Shown: positions 16,153 to 24,881, counted from the stretch's first letter. The stretch: DNA of 27,446 bases from CBDHDN01 sp965261585 (GCA_965261585.1 CBDHDN010000004.1:1-27446), one strand, 5' to 3'. The notes: generated by a model not told the origin, from the letters alone. Translations and numbers: made by a program.

Positions 16153-17763
16153 AGCCCGGATATTTCATGATGCGAATGATTGTGTCCTGTTGGGCCGGTC
16201 ATCTGTCTCGAATGAGGCGAATCGGGACGGGTTTTGACCGGGGTTCATGGCCGCGGTGCAGGAGCGAAGCATTACGGTGTTCGGTGGCGGCGAGCGGTCG
16301 CGTTTACTGGTTGCCGCGGCACGGCATTGGGATCGTGTAAGGGACCGAAGGGGCGGCCGCTATCCTGGTTCGAGCCTGGTGGCGACCAGTGTGAACAGGG
16401 CCTGATCGGGACAGGCCGAGGAGAGCAGGAAGCGGACCCGACGGGTGTTGCGGATGACGACGGCGCCGATCTTGAGCAAGCGCAGGCGGATCGTGCCGAC
16501 CTGGGCGCGGGCGGCCTCGGTGCCGGCGAGGCCGAAGCGCCGGATCGCCGTCATCAGCACGTAGGCGAGACTGGCCAGGAGCAGGCGAAACTGGTTCGGC
16601 CACCAGCGATGGGCCGAGGTGCGGTCAGAGAACAGCTCGAACTGCTCCTTGATGCGGTTCTCCATGTCGCCGCGGGCACAGTAGAGCATGTCGTAGAGCG
16701 CCATGCCGTCACCGGCGAGGCTGGTCACCACGAAGCGCGGGTTGGCGCCGCGGGCGGTGTGTTCGAGGCGCGCGATGGACGCGCCGCTCGCGGTTCCACG
16801 TCCCGGCGCCATAGCGGAGTTCGGCGAAGTGCCGTTGCTTGTCGCCGGTCGTGGCGAACAGTGCGCGCGCCTGGGCCATCACGGGCGCCGCCAGCGCCTC
16901 CAGCCGCTTGTTCCTGGCCAGGCCGATGATGTAGTCGACGCCGTGACGCTCGCACCACGACAGCATGCGCCAGCGGCAGAAGCCGGAGTCCGCCCGCACG
17001 ATGATGCGCACGGCGGGCCAGGCCAGGCGCAGCCGCCGCACCAGCAGCTTCAGCACTGCACCGGCATGCTTCGCCGGGTCGATGTCCGAGCGTCGCAGGT
17101 AGGCCGCCAGCAGATGATCGCCGGCGAACACGTAAAGCGGCAGGAAGCAGTAGTGGTCGTAGTAGCCATGGAAGAACCGGCCTTCTTGATGGCCGTGAAC
17201 CGGGTCGTCCGTGGCATCGAAGTCGAGCACGATCTCGGCTGGCGGATCACCATGCGCGGCGATGAAGGCATCCGCCAGGACCTCGTGGATCGCCCACGCC
17301 CAGCTCGCCTCGGCCTGGTTCTCGAAGCGGCACAGCGTCGGCGCGCTGGCCAGCGCCCGGTCCTGCCCCGTCGCCGTCTGCACCGCCACATCGTGGCGCA
17401 GCTCGGTGTGATCGTTCAGATCCTCATAGCCCAGCGCGATCGCGAACACCCGCTGGCGCAGCATGTCGACGAAGCGATGCCTGACCTTGCCGCGCTGGCG
17501 CCTGTCGCCGAGCCGACGCGCCACCGCCGCCGTCAGACCCAACCGCCGGTCCGCCTGGCGTAACAGCAGCACGCCGCCGTTGCTCGTCACATCGCCGCCG
17601 TCAAACGCCGCCTCGATCCGCCGCTTGCGGCAGACTGGAAACAGCACCGTCTCAGGGGTACAATTCGTCACCGCCGGGCTCCTGCGTTTGATCCGATCTA
17701 GGCAATTGAATCATAACGCATATTGGGAGTTCGGCGGTGCCTTTCGTGAATCTTCCAGGCTAG
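16151..17763 (-). mobile_element. IS1380-family insertion sequence with CTAG target duplication
   Basis: The termini CCCGGATATTTCATGA (16155-16170) and CCTGGAAGATTCACGA (reverse complement of 17744-17759) match at 11 of 16 positions. They are flanked by CTAG at 16151-16154 and 17760-17763, a 4-bp target duplication of the size known for IS1380. The element proper is 1605 bp and contains one transposase gene with a single frame break. About 200 bases between the transposase stop and the left end hold no other gene that I recognise. It has landed at the edge of the duplicated sigma 5' end. Confidence 0.85.
16360..17671 (-). CDS. IS1380-family transposase, frameshifted
   Basis: This is a DDE transposase of about 437 residues when corrected. 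The first frame (GTG start 17671, with AGGAG upstream) has the opening found in IS1380 proteins, catalytic-site text IVLDFDATDDPVHGHQEG near 147-164 and IIVRADSGFC near 223-232. At GG 16777-16778 one extra base shifts the frame. Removing it restores RRVIARLEHTARG, followed by YDMLYCARGDMENRIKEQ, the glutamate-containing motif, and a normal C-terminus ending at 16360. The repair is exact, so this is either a sequencing indel or a very young inactivation. The ends of the element are intact. Confidence 0.88.
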
Positions 17764-17942
17764 CAGGAGGACGTTCATTCCGGGGCTTCGAGGCTGATTG
17801 ATTGCTCCCGCGGGGATCGGTCACCGGGTCGGCTCAGGCGGGTACGCCCGAACCCTTGCCCATGCCATGGCGTCGGAGCTGATGCCGCGCCGCACTCTAA
17901 CGCAGATCGTCCTGGGAATTGCACGCCGAAGTGCCAGGACTC
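17764..17942. other. short spacer between two insertion sequences, no gene seen
   Basis: This is about 180 bases of host-like GC-rich DNA between the IS1380-like and ISNCY-like elements. I see no start with a Shine-Dalgarno site, no RNA gene and no family motif in either strand. It may be a relic of the gene or promoter region once continuous with the area upstream of the cyclase. Confidence 0.5.
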
Positions 17943-17959
17943 CCAAATGTTTCACTGAG
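17943..17959. repeat. left 17-bp target duplication of the ISNCY-like element
   Basis: CCAAATGTTTCACTGAG here is repeated exactly at 19364-19380, immediately outside the TGTCG...CGACA ends of the element. The following T (17960 and 19381) also matches but can be counted as part of the element end. Confidence 0.85.
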
Positions 17960-19363
17960 TGTCGAGAACATTCTGAGTTGACCGGTTTATGTACCATATG
18001 AGTTGACCGCTTCTGTTGCGGTTTCTGGCCCTGTGGGGAAGTGGTCGGTCGCGGAGCGGCTGTCCACTTGTCCACAGGGCGCCGGTCGGTCGCGTCGAAG
18101 CGGGTCACGCGGCCTCGCGGGTTTGGCTGTCGATCGGTTGGCCATCGGCGTGGTATCGCGCCAGACATCGCGGTCCATGGAAGACGGCCATTGTGCCGTC
18201 GGGGTATTCGTGGACGCGGACCCTGGCCTTGACGTAATGGCGGCGGTGGCGGCCGGCGGGGATCTGAAGTGCCAGGCGCTTGTAGCGCACCGTGTTGTCG
18301 TTTGAGACGGTGCATTCCTCGTGGATGCACAGGATGTCGTCGAGCGCGCCGGTGAAGGGGACGAAGGCGGTGCCCTGGTCCTCGGCCGGGGTCGCGAAGC
18401 GGGCGTTGTGTTGTTGCAGGAAGACCTCCTTGAGGAAGCGGTTGGCCTCGACCATGTCGGTGATGCCGGCGAGCCTGAGTTCCTGGGGCAGGCGCTTCTG
18501 CAAGGTGCCGAACATGCGCTCCGAGCGCCCCCTTGCCTCGGGCGAGTAGGCCGGGATCAACTCGATGCCGAGCTGCGCCAGGGCGCGGCCGACCTGGGTC
18601 GGGGTGTCCTTGTCCACCTTGCCGCCGGCCTCGGGCGTGTTCCAGTAGTGGCTGGCGCGGTCGGCGTAGAGCGAGCAGAACAGGCCCTTGGCCCGGATCG
18701 CCTCGGACACCCCCTGGAAGCTCGACATGGTGCCCTCTTCGGCGACGAAGAAGGCCGAGTAGATATCGCTGGTCGCATCGTCCATGGTGACGATCAGGTC
18801 CCACCCTCGACCGGGGACCCACTCGTGGCTCGAGCCGTCCTGGTGCAACATCATGCCGGGCAGGGCACGGCGCGGCCGCTTGCGCCGGTGCGCCCCACGC
18901 CTGGGCGCCGCGCGCCTGCGCCCATGGGCTTGCAAGCTCAGCCGCAGCCAGTTGTAGCTGCGCTTGAAGCCGTGATCGGCCACCAGCTTCTCGTGGAAGT
19001 GCTTGGCCGTGAAGTCCCAGTAGCGGGTGTCGAACAACTCCAGCACCCGCGCCACCTCGTCCACCGGCGCGCGCCGCGCCGAGAGGCGGCCCAGGCGGCG
19101 GTCGTAGAGACCGTCGGCTCCCTCCGCCTCGTAGCGGTCGCGCCAGCGCCGGAAGGTGCGCTCCGAGACACCCAGAACCTCCGCCGCCTCCGCCTGGCTC
19201 AAGCCACCCCGATGGGTGCGCCCGTAAACCTCCTCGAACTTCATCAATCTCAGTCCCTGTACCTGCTCCGTCCGACGCATCGCCTCCCTCCATGGCTTGG
19301 AGGCGTTCTAAAACCGGACAGATCATCTGGTACATAAACCGGACATATCGCGTGTTACCGACA
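17960..19363 (-). mobile_element. ISNCY (IS1202-like) insertion sequence
   Basis: This 1404-bp element starts TGTCG and ends CGACA. Extended inverted termini share the 15-base core CCGGTTTATGTACCA on both sides (17982-17996 and the reverse complement near 19328-19342), followed by a second matching ATGA..TG.CCG block. Exact 17-bp direct repeats flank it. Long target duplications are a known property of IS1202-related members of the ISNCY group, which agrees with the transposase type. The transposase frame is intact, so the element may be active. Confidence 0.82.
18105..19280 (-). CDS. ISNCY-family (IS1202-like) transposase
   Basis: This is a 391-residue DDE integrase-like transposase. The N-terminal helix-turn-helix is LSQAEAAEVLGVSERTFRRWRDRY (about residues 27-50), followed by the RAPVDEV and HFHEKLVADHG segments typical of this group. 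The catalytic residues are visible in MLHQDGSSHEW (Asp), LYADRASHYW (Asp) and EARGRSERMFGTLQ (Glu). The C-terminal beta region has the NTVRYKRLALQIP motif of the family. The ATG at 19278-19280 follows GGAGGGAGG. It is a single open frame. A longer reading in another frame (17821-19509) is its shadow. Confidence 0.93.
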   Translation of the reverse strand: MRRTEQVQGLRLMKFEEVYGRTHRGGLSQAEAAEVLGVSERTFRRWRDRYEAEGADGLYDRRLGRLSARRAPVDEVARVLELFDTRYWDFTAKHFHEKLVADHGFKRSYNWLRLSLQAHGRRRAAPRRGAHRRKRPRRALPGMMLHQDGSSHEWVPGRGWDLIVTMDDATSDIYSAFFVAEEGTMSSFQGVSEAIRAKGLFCSLYADRASHYWNTPEAGGKVDKDTPTQVGRALAQLGIELIPAYSPEARGRSERMFGTLQKRLPQELRLAGITDMVEANRFLKEVFLQQHNARFATPAEDQGTAFVPFTGALDDILCIHEECTVSNDNTVRYKRLALQIPAGRHRRHYVKARVRVHEYPDGTMAVFHGPRCLARYHADGQPIDSQTREAA

Positions 19364-19380
19364 CCAAATGTTTCACTGAG
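19364..19380. repeat. right 17-bp target duplication of the ISNCY-like element
   Basis: This is the exact copy of 17943-17959. From here to 19536 no gene is seen. A perfect GTTCGC-N7-GCGAAC inverted repeat at 19449-19467 could be an operator, but no matching regulator family is evident. Confidence 0.82.
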
Positions 19381-19536
19381 TAGACCCCGTTCCGCGGCTC
19401 GTTTAGAGTAGCTCTCGGTAGCTGGGCAACAGTCGTGATATCCGTCTAGTTCGCGTGTCTTGCGAACGTTTGCGCGCTGAGCTGCCCGGCCCTGATCGCT
19501 GTTCGGCATCGTGGCGAATTACTAGGGGGAAAGATT

Positions 19537-19581
19537 ATGAGTGCCCGGGACGTTGCCCGTTTGCCACGGCAAGTGCCGTGA
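19537..19581 (+). CDS. possible 14-residue leader ORF upstream of the cyclase
   Basis: An ATG at 19537 has the strongest Shine-Dalgarno of the region (AGGGGGAAAG, 4 bases upstream) but reads only MSARDVARLPRQVP before TGA at 19579-19581. The next in-frame cyclase ATG follows after 5 bases at 19587. This geometry would suit re-initiation or coupling. Alternatively it is the true cyclase start, displaced by yet another frame break. There is no homology to support it. Confidence 0.3.
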   Translation: MSARDVARLPRQVP

Positions 19582-19586
19582 GCGAC

Positions 19587-22500
19587 ATGCCGGGTGTCAC
19601 GACCGGGAGGCCCGCGCGGCGGGACGCGCCGCGGACCCCGGACGCGTCGCGGACCCCGGACGCGTCGCAGACCGATGGCTTTGAGAGCGAGCCCAGCCGC
19701 GCCCGACCCACTCTCCGAACGGGTGATCGACGGCTGCTGATGACCGGGACCTCCGATATCCTTTCGGATGGCCAGCGCAAGCTGTTGACGGTGCTTTTTG
19801 CCGACATCGGGAAATCGTCTGAGGTCGTCGGCGGCGCCGATCCGGAGGACGCCAACGACGAATTGCTCGAACAGCTGCAGGCGATGATCGATGCGGTGCA
19901 CCGCTACGGCGGGACGGTCACCCAGATCCTGGGCGATGGTGTTCTGGCCTTGTTCGGCGCATCGCACGCGCAGGAGCATCACGCCCTGCGGGCCTGTCTC
20001 GCGGCCGAAGCGATCCATGCCCGCGCCCACACTGGCACCGGGACCAAGCGGCGTGGGGCGCGGGTCGGCCTCGATTCCGGTGAGGTCGTGGCCTCGCTTG
20101 TCCGCAACGACATCAGCCACGAGTTCCGTGCGGCCGGGGAAACCATGCACGTTGCGCAGCGGATGGAGGACCTGGCCGAGGTTGGTTCGACGTTCCTTAC
20201 CGAGCGGACCCGGCGCCTCGTCGCCGAGCACGTGGAAGTCGAACGGCGGCCGGCACCCTACAGCCTCGGCGGCGCGGCCAAGCCGGTGCACTATGCCAGG
20301 CTGCTCCGGGTCGCTCCGGACGCGCCGCCGTTTCAGCAGTTCCGGCGCCGCCAGCTGGGCTCGCTGATCGGCCGCGACCGCGAGCTTACGCTGCTGACGC
20401 ACGCCCTCGATGACGCCCAACGCGGGCGTGGGCGGTTCGTCGCTGTTCGCGGCGACGCCGGCATCGGCAAGACCCGTCTCGTATTCGAGTTTATCGAGGC
20501 CATCCGCGGCGATGCCGCCGCCGTCGTCGAGTGCAACTTCCGGCCGAGCGGCCTGGCCCATCCGCACGGGCCATGGCTTGCGTCGTCCGTGGGATCGTGC
20601 GTGCGCCCGAAGGCACGGCGGACCCGAGCGGCGACGAGACCAAGCGTCGTCTCGGTCGCCTTGGCATTGTGGCGGAGGATCGTGTGGTGCCGATCCTGGC
20701 GCTGCTCGACGAAGCGTCAGCACCGGTGTCTTGGCGGTCGATGGACCCGCGCGGACGGCTCTCGCGCACCGTCGATGCCGTCACGGCGCTCGTTGCGGCG
20801 GCGGCCGGCGAGCGGCCCCAGATCATCGTGCTGGAAGATCTGCACTGGGCCGACTCCGAGGCGCGGGCCCTTGTCGCTGCCCTGGCGGCCAGCATCGCGT
20901 CGTCGGCCGTGCTGGTGCTGGCAACCCTGCGCGATTACCACAACGGCCTGACGCTGGCGCCTGGGAGCCATGTCGGCGAGTGCGCGCTGCGGCAGTTCAC
21001 GGCGCCGGAAAGCGAGCAGTTTCTGGCTGAGCTCATGGGCCCCGATCCGGCACTTGGCGGGCTCAAGGCACGGCTGGTCCGCAAGACGCAGGGCAACCCG
21101 TTTTTCCTGGAGGAGAGCGTCCGCGCCTTGCGCGACACCGGCGCGCTCAGCGGGCGGCCAGGGGCACTAACGCCGGCCCACGACGCCGTCGAATTCAAGG
21201 TGCCGGACAGTATTCGCGCGGTTATCGCGGAGCGCATCGACGTGCTGCCGGACGCCGAGCGCTCGCTGTTGTTCCATGCCGCGGTACTCGGCCAGGGTTT
21301 CGACATCGCCATCCTCCGGCATTTCGCGGGACTGTCGCGTGAGCAGCTGTTCATACAGCTCGAGCAACTACAGTCGGCCGGCTTCGTCCAGCGCACGCGT
21401 GTCGTCCCGAACATGGAGTACTCGTTCCGCCACGCCCTGATACATGACGTCGCATACGAAACCCTGCTGCGCCGCCGACGGCGGGAACTGCACGCTCGCG
21501 CAATGGGCGTGATCCGTCGCCGGCCGCGCGATCGCGTGCATGGCCGCACGCAGTTGCTGGCCCACCATGCCGCCGCGGCGGGCGAGGCGGCGGCCGCCTA
21601 CGTCTACGGCCGCGCCGCCGGGCTGGAGGCCCAGGCCAAGTCGAGAAACCAGGAGGCGCGGGATCACCTCGCCAACGCCCTGGCGGGGCTGGAGAAGTGC
21701 CGGCCGACGCTGCGGGCACGCCATGCGGCCGTCGACTTGCGCTTGGAGTTTGCCCAGTCGCTGTTCTCGCTGGGCCAGACGGAACCGGCCCAGCCGCAAC
21801 TCGATGAGGCGCAGAAGCGGGCCGAGGAGCTCGGCGATCAACGCCGCTTGAGCAAGGTCCTGTCCAACAGGACCTTGCATTATTGGATAGGCGGACAGCT
21901 CACGCATGCCATCGACAGCGAGAAGGCGGCGCTCCACATAGCTCGCGATCAGGGCGACAACGAGCAGACGCTCTCCAGCACGGTACGCTTGGGCCTCATC
22001 ATGACGGACCGGGGCGACTATCGGGCGGCCAGCATTCTGCTCGCGAGGACCTCGGCGAAGTTCTCGCAGGACTCGCTCCATCGACGGTTTGGCCAACTGA
22101 GTCCCGCCGCAGTTGCCGGCCTGGCGTCCTTGGCGCTGTGCTACGGCGAGATGGGTCGCTTTCGAGATGCGATCGAATTCGGCGATCGGGCGATAAGCAT
22201 CGCCAATGACAGCGGCCACGGGTTCAGCCGCGTCTACGCATATCTTCACGTTGGCATGGCCCTGCTTAGAAAGGGCGACGTCTCGGCTGCACCGCTGCTG
22301 GAGCGCGCACTGTCTCTGGGGGAGGAAACACACTCGGACCTGCTGGTCCCGACGTGTCGGGCCGCCCTGGGCTACGCTTACACCCAGGCAGAGGGGCGCG
22401 AGGAAGGGCTGTCGCTGTTGGCGGAGGCCGTCAGCGATTTCGAGCAGCGCGCCGTTGGGAGGGCGCTTGCCATGACTTGGTCGGCCCGCGCCAATCTTGC

Positions 22501-22903
22501 CGCGGGGCGTCGAGAACAGGCGGCGGAACTCGCTTCGCAGGCTTTGGCTCTTGCCGAGAAGCATGAAGAGCGGGCGCAGAAAGCGTGGGCGATGTGCGTA
22601 CTGGGTGAGGCGTATCTCACGGCCGGGCGTGACAGGTTGGCAAAGGCTGAGGGCCTGTTTCGCCGGGCTCGGGAGACAGCGCTTGCGCGGGCGATGCAGC
22701 CGCTGGAGGCTCACTGCCTGCACGGGCTGGCGCGGCTCCATAGCCGGATCGGCCAGTTGGAAATCGCGCGACGAGAGTTCGCCGATGCTGTCAGACGGTT
22801 CGATCAGCTGGGAATGGACCCCTGGCTGACGGTCGCGCGGCACCAACAAGCGCACACGCGCCAAGATCTACTGGCCCGCAGCGATCAAGCCCCCGCCGCA
22901 TAG
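19587..22903 (+). CDS. class III nucleotide cyclase-ATPase-TPR regulator, frameshifted
   Basis: This is a large signalling protein of about 1,100 residues. A class III adenylate/guanylate cyclase domain comes first: LLTVLFADIGKSS, with a metal-binding Asp, and TQILGDGVLALFGA, with the second Asp. An AAA/NACHT-like ATPase follows, with Walker A GDAGIGKTRL and Walker B IIVLEDLHWAD, and then a long TPR-rich C-terminus. In the usual VNxAAR motif the transition-state Asn is His (ETMHVAQRM) while the Arg remains, so activity may be altered. The frame changes near 20575-20592 (one base missing) after HPHGPWLAS and resumes as VVRGIVRAPEG. The start is uncertain: 19587, or ATG 19740 just before the domain. 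An 18-bp tandem repeat (19631-19666) lies in the N-terminal linker. It may supply cAMP to the CRP-like protein downstream. Confidence 0.82.
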
Positions 22904-23026
22904 CCGGCGGTCAATACGGCGCGATCCGCTCTACAATTATTCCGCGTATGTCTCCACTTCGCATGCATCGGTATTTCCTTAGGCTGATCCTTTGATCCAA
23001 CCGCGGTCGAAAGTGATTGTGAGTTC

Positions 23027-23042
23027 TGTGAAGTAGTTCACA
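23027..23042. promoter_or_regulatory. perfect CRP-type operator TGTGA-N6-TCACA
   Basis: TGTGAAGTAGTTCACA is an exact match to both half-sites of the cAMP-CRP consensus. Its centre is 83.5 bases before the precursor ATG (23118). If it acted as a class II activator site, transcription would begin near 23076, and a weak TAAGAG lies at a suitable -10 position (23065-23070). A CRP/FNR-family gene with a cNMP-binding signature lies at the far end of the same gene set. One half-site abuts CAGACACAGAGAC, which resembles the 3932 repeat family, so a chance origin from repeat DNA is possible. Confidence 0.6.
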
Positions 23043-23117
23043 GACACAGAGACTTTTCTCCGAGTAAGAGTCGTCGGTTTGGGTGACCCGACAGACCTCT
23101 GAACAGGAGTGGAGCGG

Positions 23118-23519
23118 ATGGAACTAAGTGAGCGGACAACGCGGCTCGTTCGCGGTCCCGATGGCGTGCTTTATGACGTGACGGGTGGTATTTGCGACGC
23201 GCGGCCGGGCCAGGCCATGGCGCCGCCGGCGTTTGGTCGAACTCCAGCGGCGATGGGCCGCCACGGGTCGCGCGTCAAAGACTGCGTTTCAGCCCGTACA
23301 GATAGTGGCAATGACGACTATGCGTCGGCGCTGCCGAACGTCGATCCCGGTGACTATGCGTCGGCGCTGCCGAACGTCGATCCCGGCGACTATGCGTCGG
23401 CGCTGCCGAACGTCGATCCCGGCGACTATGCGTCGGCGGTGCCGAACGTCGATCCCGGCGACTATGCGTCCGCGTTGCCGAACGTCGATCCCGGCGAGAC
23501 GCGGGTCGGCACCGCCTAA
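23118..23519 (+). CDS. putative multi-core RiPP precursor peptide
   Basis: This is a 133-residue peptide with no family that I recognise. Residues 1-66 form a basic, leader-like part (MELSERTTRLVRGPDGVLYDV...). Residues 67-126 are five head-to-tail copies of DYASALPNVDPG, the fourth with Val for Leu, and ETRVGTA is the tail. Each copy has two Asp and no Cys or Thr, so the repeat block is strongly acidic. The ATG at 23118 has AGGAG 8 bases upstream. It is followed by ycaO and tfuA on the same strand, the usual place of a modified-peptide precursor. Multi-core precursors are known in YcaO-TfuA thioamide pathways such as thiovarsolin. The reading frame is supported by its substitutions: of four differences between units, three are silent in this frame. 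The RiPP role is inferred, and no cleavage site is established. Confidence 0.75.
   Translation: MELSERTTRLVRGPDGVLYDVTGGICDARPGQAMAPPAFGRTPAAMGRHGSRVKDCVSARTDSGNDDYASALPNVDPGDYASALPNVDPGDYASALPNVDPGDYASAVPNVDPGDYASALPNVDPGETRVGTA
23316..23495 (+). repeat. five tandem 36-bp repeats encoding DYASALPNVDPG
   Basis: There are five contiguous 36-bp units with no spacers. Units 2 and 3 are identical. Unit 1 differs by GGT for GGC, unit 4 by GTG for CTG (Leu to Val), and unit 5 by TCC for TCG and TTG for CTG. Near identity at DNA level indicates recent expansion, or homogenisation, of the core-coding segment, and copy number may vary between strains. Confidence 0.97.
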
Positions 23520-23545
23520 CCGCGCGGCATTGTCGTAGTTCGGTT

Positions 23546-23588
23546 GTTGCAGGCCGGCCGCCGGGGTGAGCCCCCGGTGGCCGGCAAC
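23546..23588 (+). terminator. GC-rich hairpin between precursor and ycaO (attenuator-like)
   Basis: GTTGC...CCGGCCGCCGGGG pairs with CCCCCGGTGGCCGGCAAC around a short TGAG-type loop, giving a stem of about 18 pairs with one bulge and one mismatch. No T-tract follows, so full intrinsic termination is unlikely. The hairpin ends one base before the AGGAGGAG of ycaO. It could limit read-through or ycaO translation so that precursor is made in excess of enzyme. Confidence 0.6.
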
Positions 23589-23604
23589 AGGAGGAGTGCG
23601 TCCG

Positions 23605-24881
23605 GTGCCTGACGGAGATCGCCTAGCCAGAGCATTCGATAGCGTCGCCGCCGGCGCGCGGCACGGCACGCCGTGGTTCACGCGTGTGAACCGCAGCGTC
23701 CCGCCGGCCGAGACGGTCGCGCGGGTACGTCGCTTCATGCCGGCATTCGGCATCACCCGCATCGCCAACGTGACCGGCCTCGACACGATCGGCATTCCGG
23801 TCGTGATGGTGTGCCGGCCCAACTCGCGCTCGATCTCGGTCTCCCAGGGCAAGGGCCCCGATTTGGACGCCGCGCGGGCCTCGGGCCTCATGGAATCGGT
23901 CGAGTCCTACCATGCCGAGCGAATTGCGCTGCCGCTCATGCTGGGCGGCTACGAGGACCTGCGCTACACCCACCCGCTGATCGATGTCGCCGGCCTGCCG
24001 CGGCCGGCCGACAGCGCCTTCACGGCCTACAGCCAGTTGCTGTGGATCGAGGGTCGTAACCTGTTCGATGGCGCGCCGCTGTGGCTGGCCTACGAGATGG
24101 CTCATCTGGACTACAGCTGGCCGCTGCCCAGCGGGCACGGCCACTTCGCGGCGAGCTCCAACGGGCTGGCCGCCGGCAACCGCGTGGAGGAGGCGATCGG
24201 CCACGCCCTGTCCGAGGTCATCGAACGCGACGCGACGACGCTGTGGCACCTCCTCGACAAGGACGCCCAGGCCGCGACCCGGATCGACCTGGATACGGTG
24301 GACGATCCAGGCTGCCGTGCCGTACTCGCCAAGTTCGCTGCCGCCGGCGTGCTTGTCGGCGCCTGGGAGACGACCAGCGACGTTGGCCTGCCGGCGTTCC
24401 TCTGCCGCATCATCCAGGACGAAGGACCGCCGGCCAGCACGATCCGTCCGGCGGCCGGCATGGGCTGTCATATGCGGCGCGAGGTCGCGCTCATGCGCGC
24501 GTTGACGGAAGCCGCGCAGAGCCGTCTGACGTTCATCTCCGGCGCGCGTGACGACATGGCGCGGGATGGCTACAAGCAGTTCCTGGATCCCGCGACGTAT
24601 GCCCAGTGGCGCGCCATCATCGCGCCCCCCGACCGACCCGTGATTTTCGTACCGTGCCGACCTGGCCCAGCGACGCGATCGAGGACGATGTAGCGTTGGC
24701 GCTGGATCGACTGCGCGCCGTCGGCATCGAACAGGCGGTCGTCGTCGACCTCACGAAACCCGAATTCGCCATCCCCGTTGTCCGGGTCGTCGTTCCGGGC
24801 CTCGAGGGCATCGACGATACACCACGGTTCGTACCCGGCCGGCGCGGCCAGGCACGCCTGCAGACGCGAGGGACCCCATGA
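23605..24881 (+). CDS. YcaO cyclodehydratase/thioamidation-type enzyme, frameshifted
   Basis: This is a YcaO-family ATP-dependent backbone-modifying enzyme of about 425 residues when corrected. The ATP/Mg motifs are SQGKGPDLDAARASGLMESVESYHAE (about 80-105) and NGLAAGNRVEEAIGHALSEVIERDA (about 186-210). The frame breaks at a C6 run (24625-24630). One more C restores APPRPTRDF, and the conserved C-terminus VVDLTKPEFAIPVVRVVVPGLE and RFVPGRR continues to TGA at 24879-24881. That C-terminus is typical of TfuA-associated YcaOs. The GTG at 23605 is chosen because AGGAGG lies 10 bases upstream; other in-frame GTGs (23566, 23596) fit less well. It overlaps tfuA by 4 bases (ATGA). With TfuA it would convert a peptide amide to a thioamide, by analogy with TfuA-dependent YcaOs. 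Confidence 0.9.

Noticed and set aside
19449..19467. GTTCGC-N7-GCGAAC palindrome as a LexA or other operator
   Set aside because: It does not match the alphaproteobacterial direct-repeat LexA box, and no regulator family points to it.
17821..19509. 562-residue minus-strand frame over the ISNCY-like element
   Set aside because: It runs out of both element ends and is glycine/arginine-rich. The true transposase is in another frame with all catalytic motifs.
22886..22912. CCGCC...GGCGG inverted repeat at the cyclase stop as a terminator
   Set aside because: The stem is short, the loop is large and no T-tract follows.
23316..23495. CRISPR-like appearance of 36-bp repeats
   Set aside because: Units are contiguous with no spacers, and they are coding.
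23185..23538. Alternative plus-strand frame over the repeats, reading MRRRCRTSIPAT five times, attractive as a Cys/Ser/Thr-bearing core
   Set aside because: It has no good ribosome site, and two of the four unit differences change residues in this frame, against one conservative change in the chosen frame. The chosen frame has AGGAG-ATG.
23289..23891. Minus-strand 200-residue frame across the repeats and the ycaO start
   Set aside because: Any frame across a 36-bp repeat is repetitive. This one is antisense to the supported genes and has no family motif.
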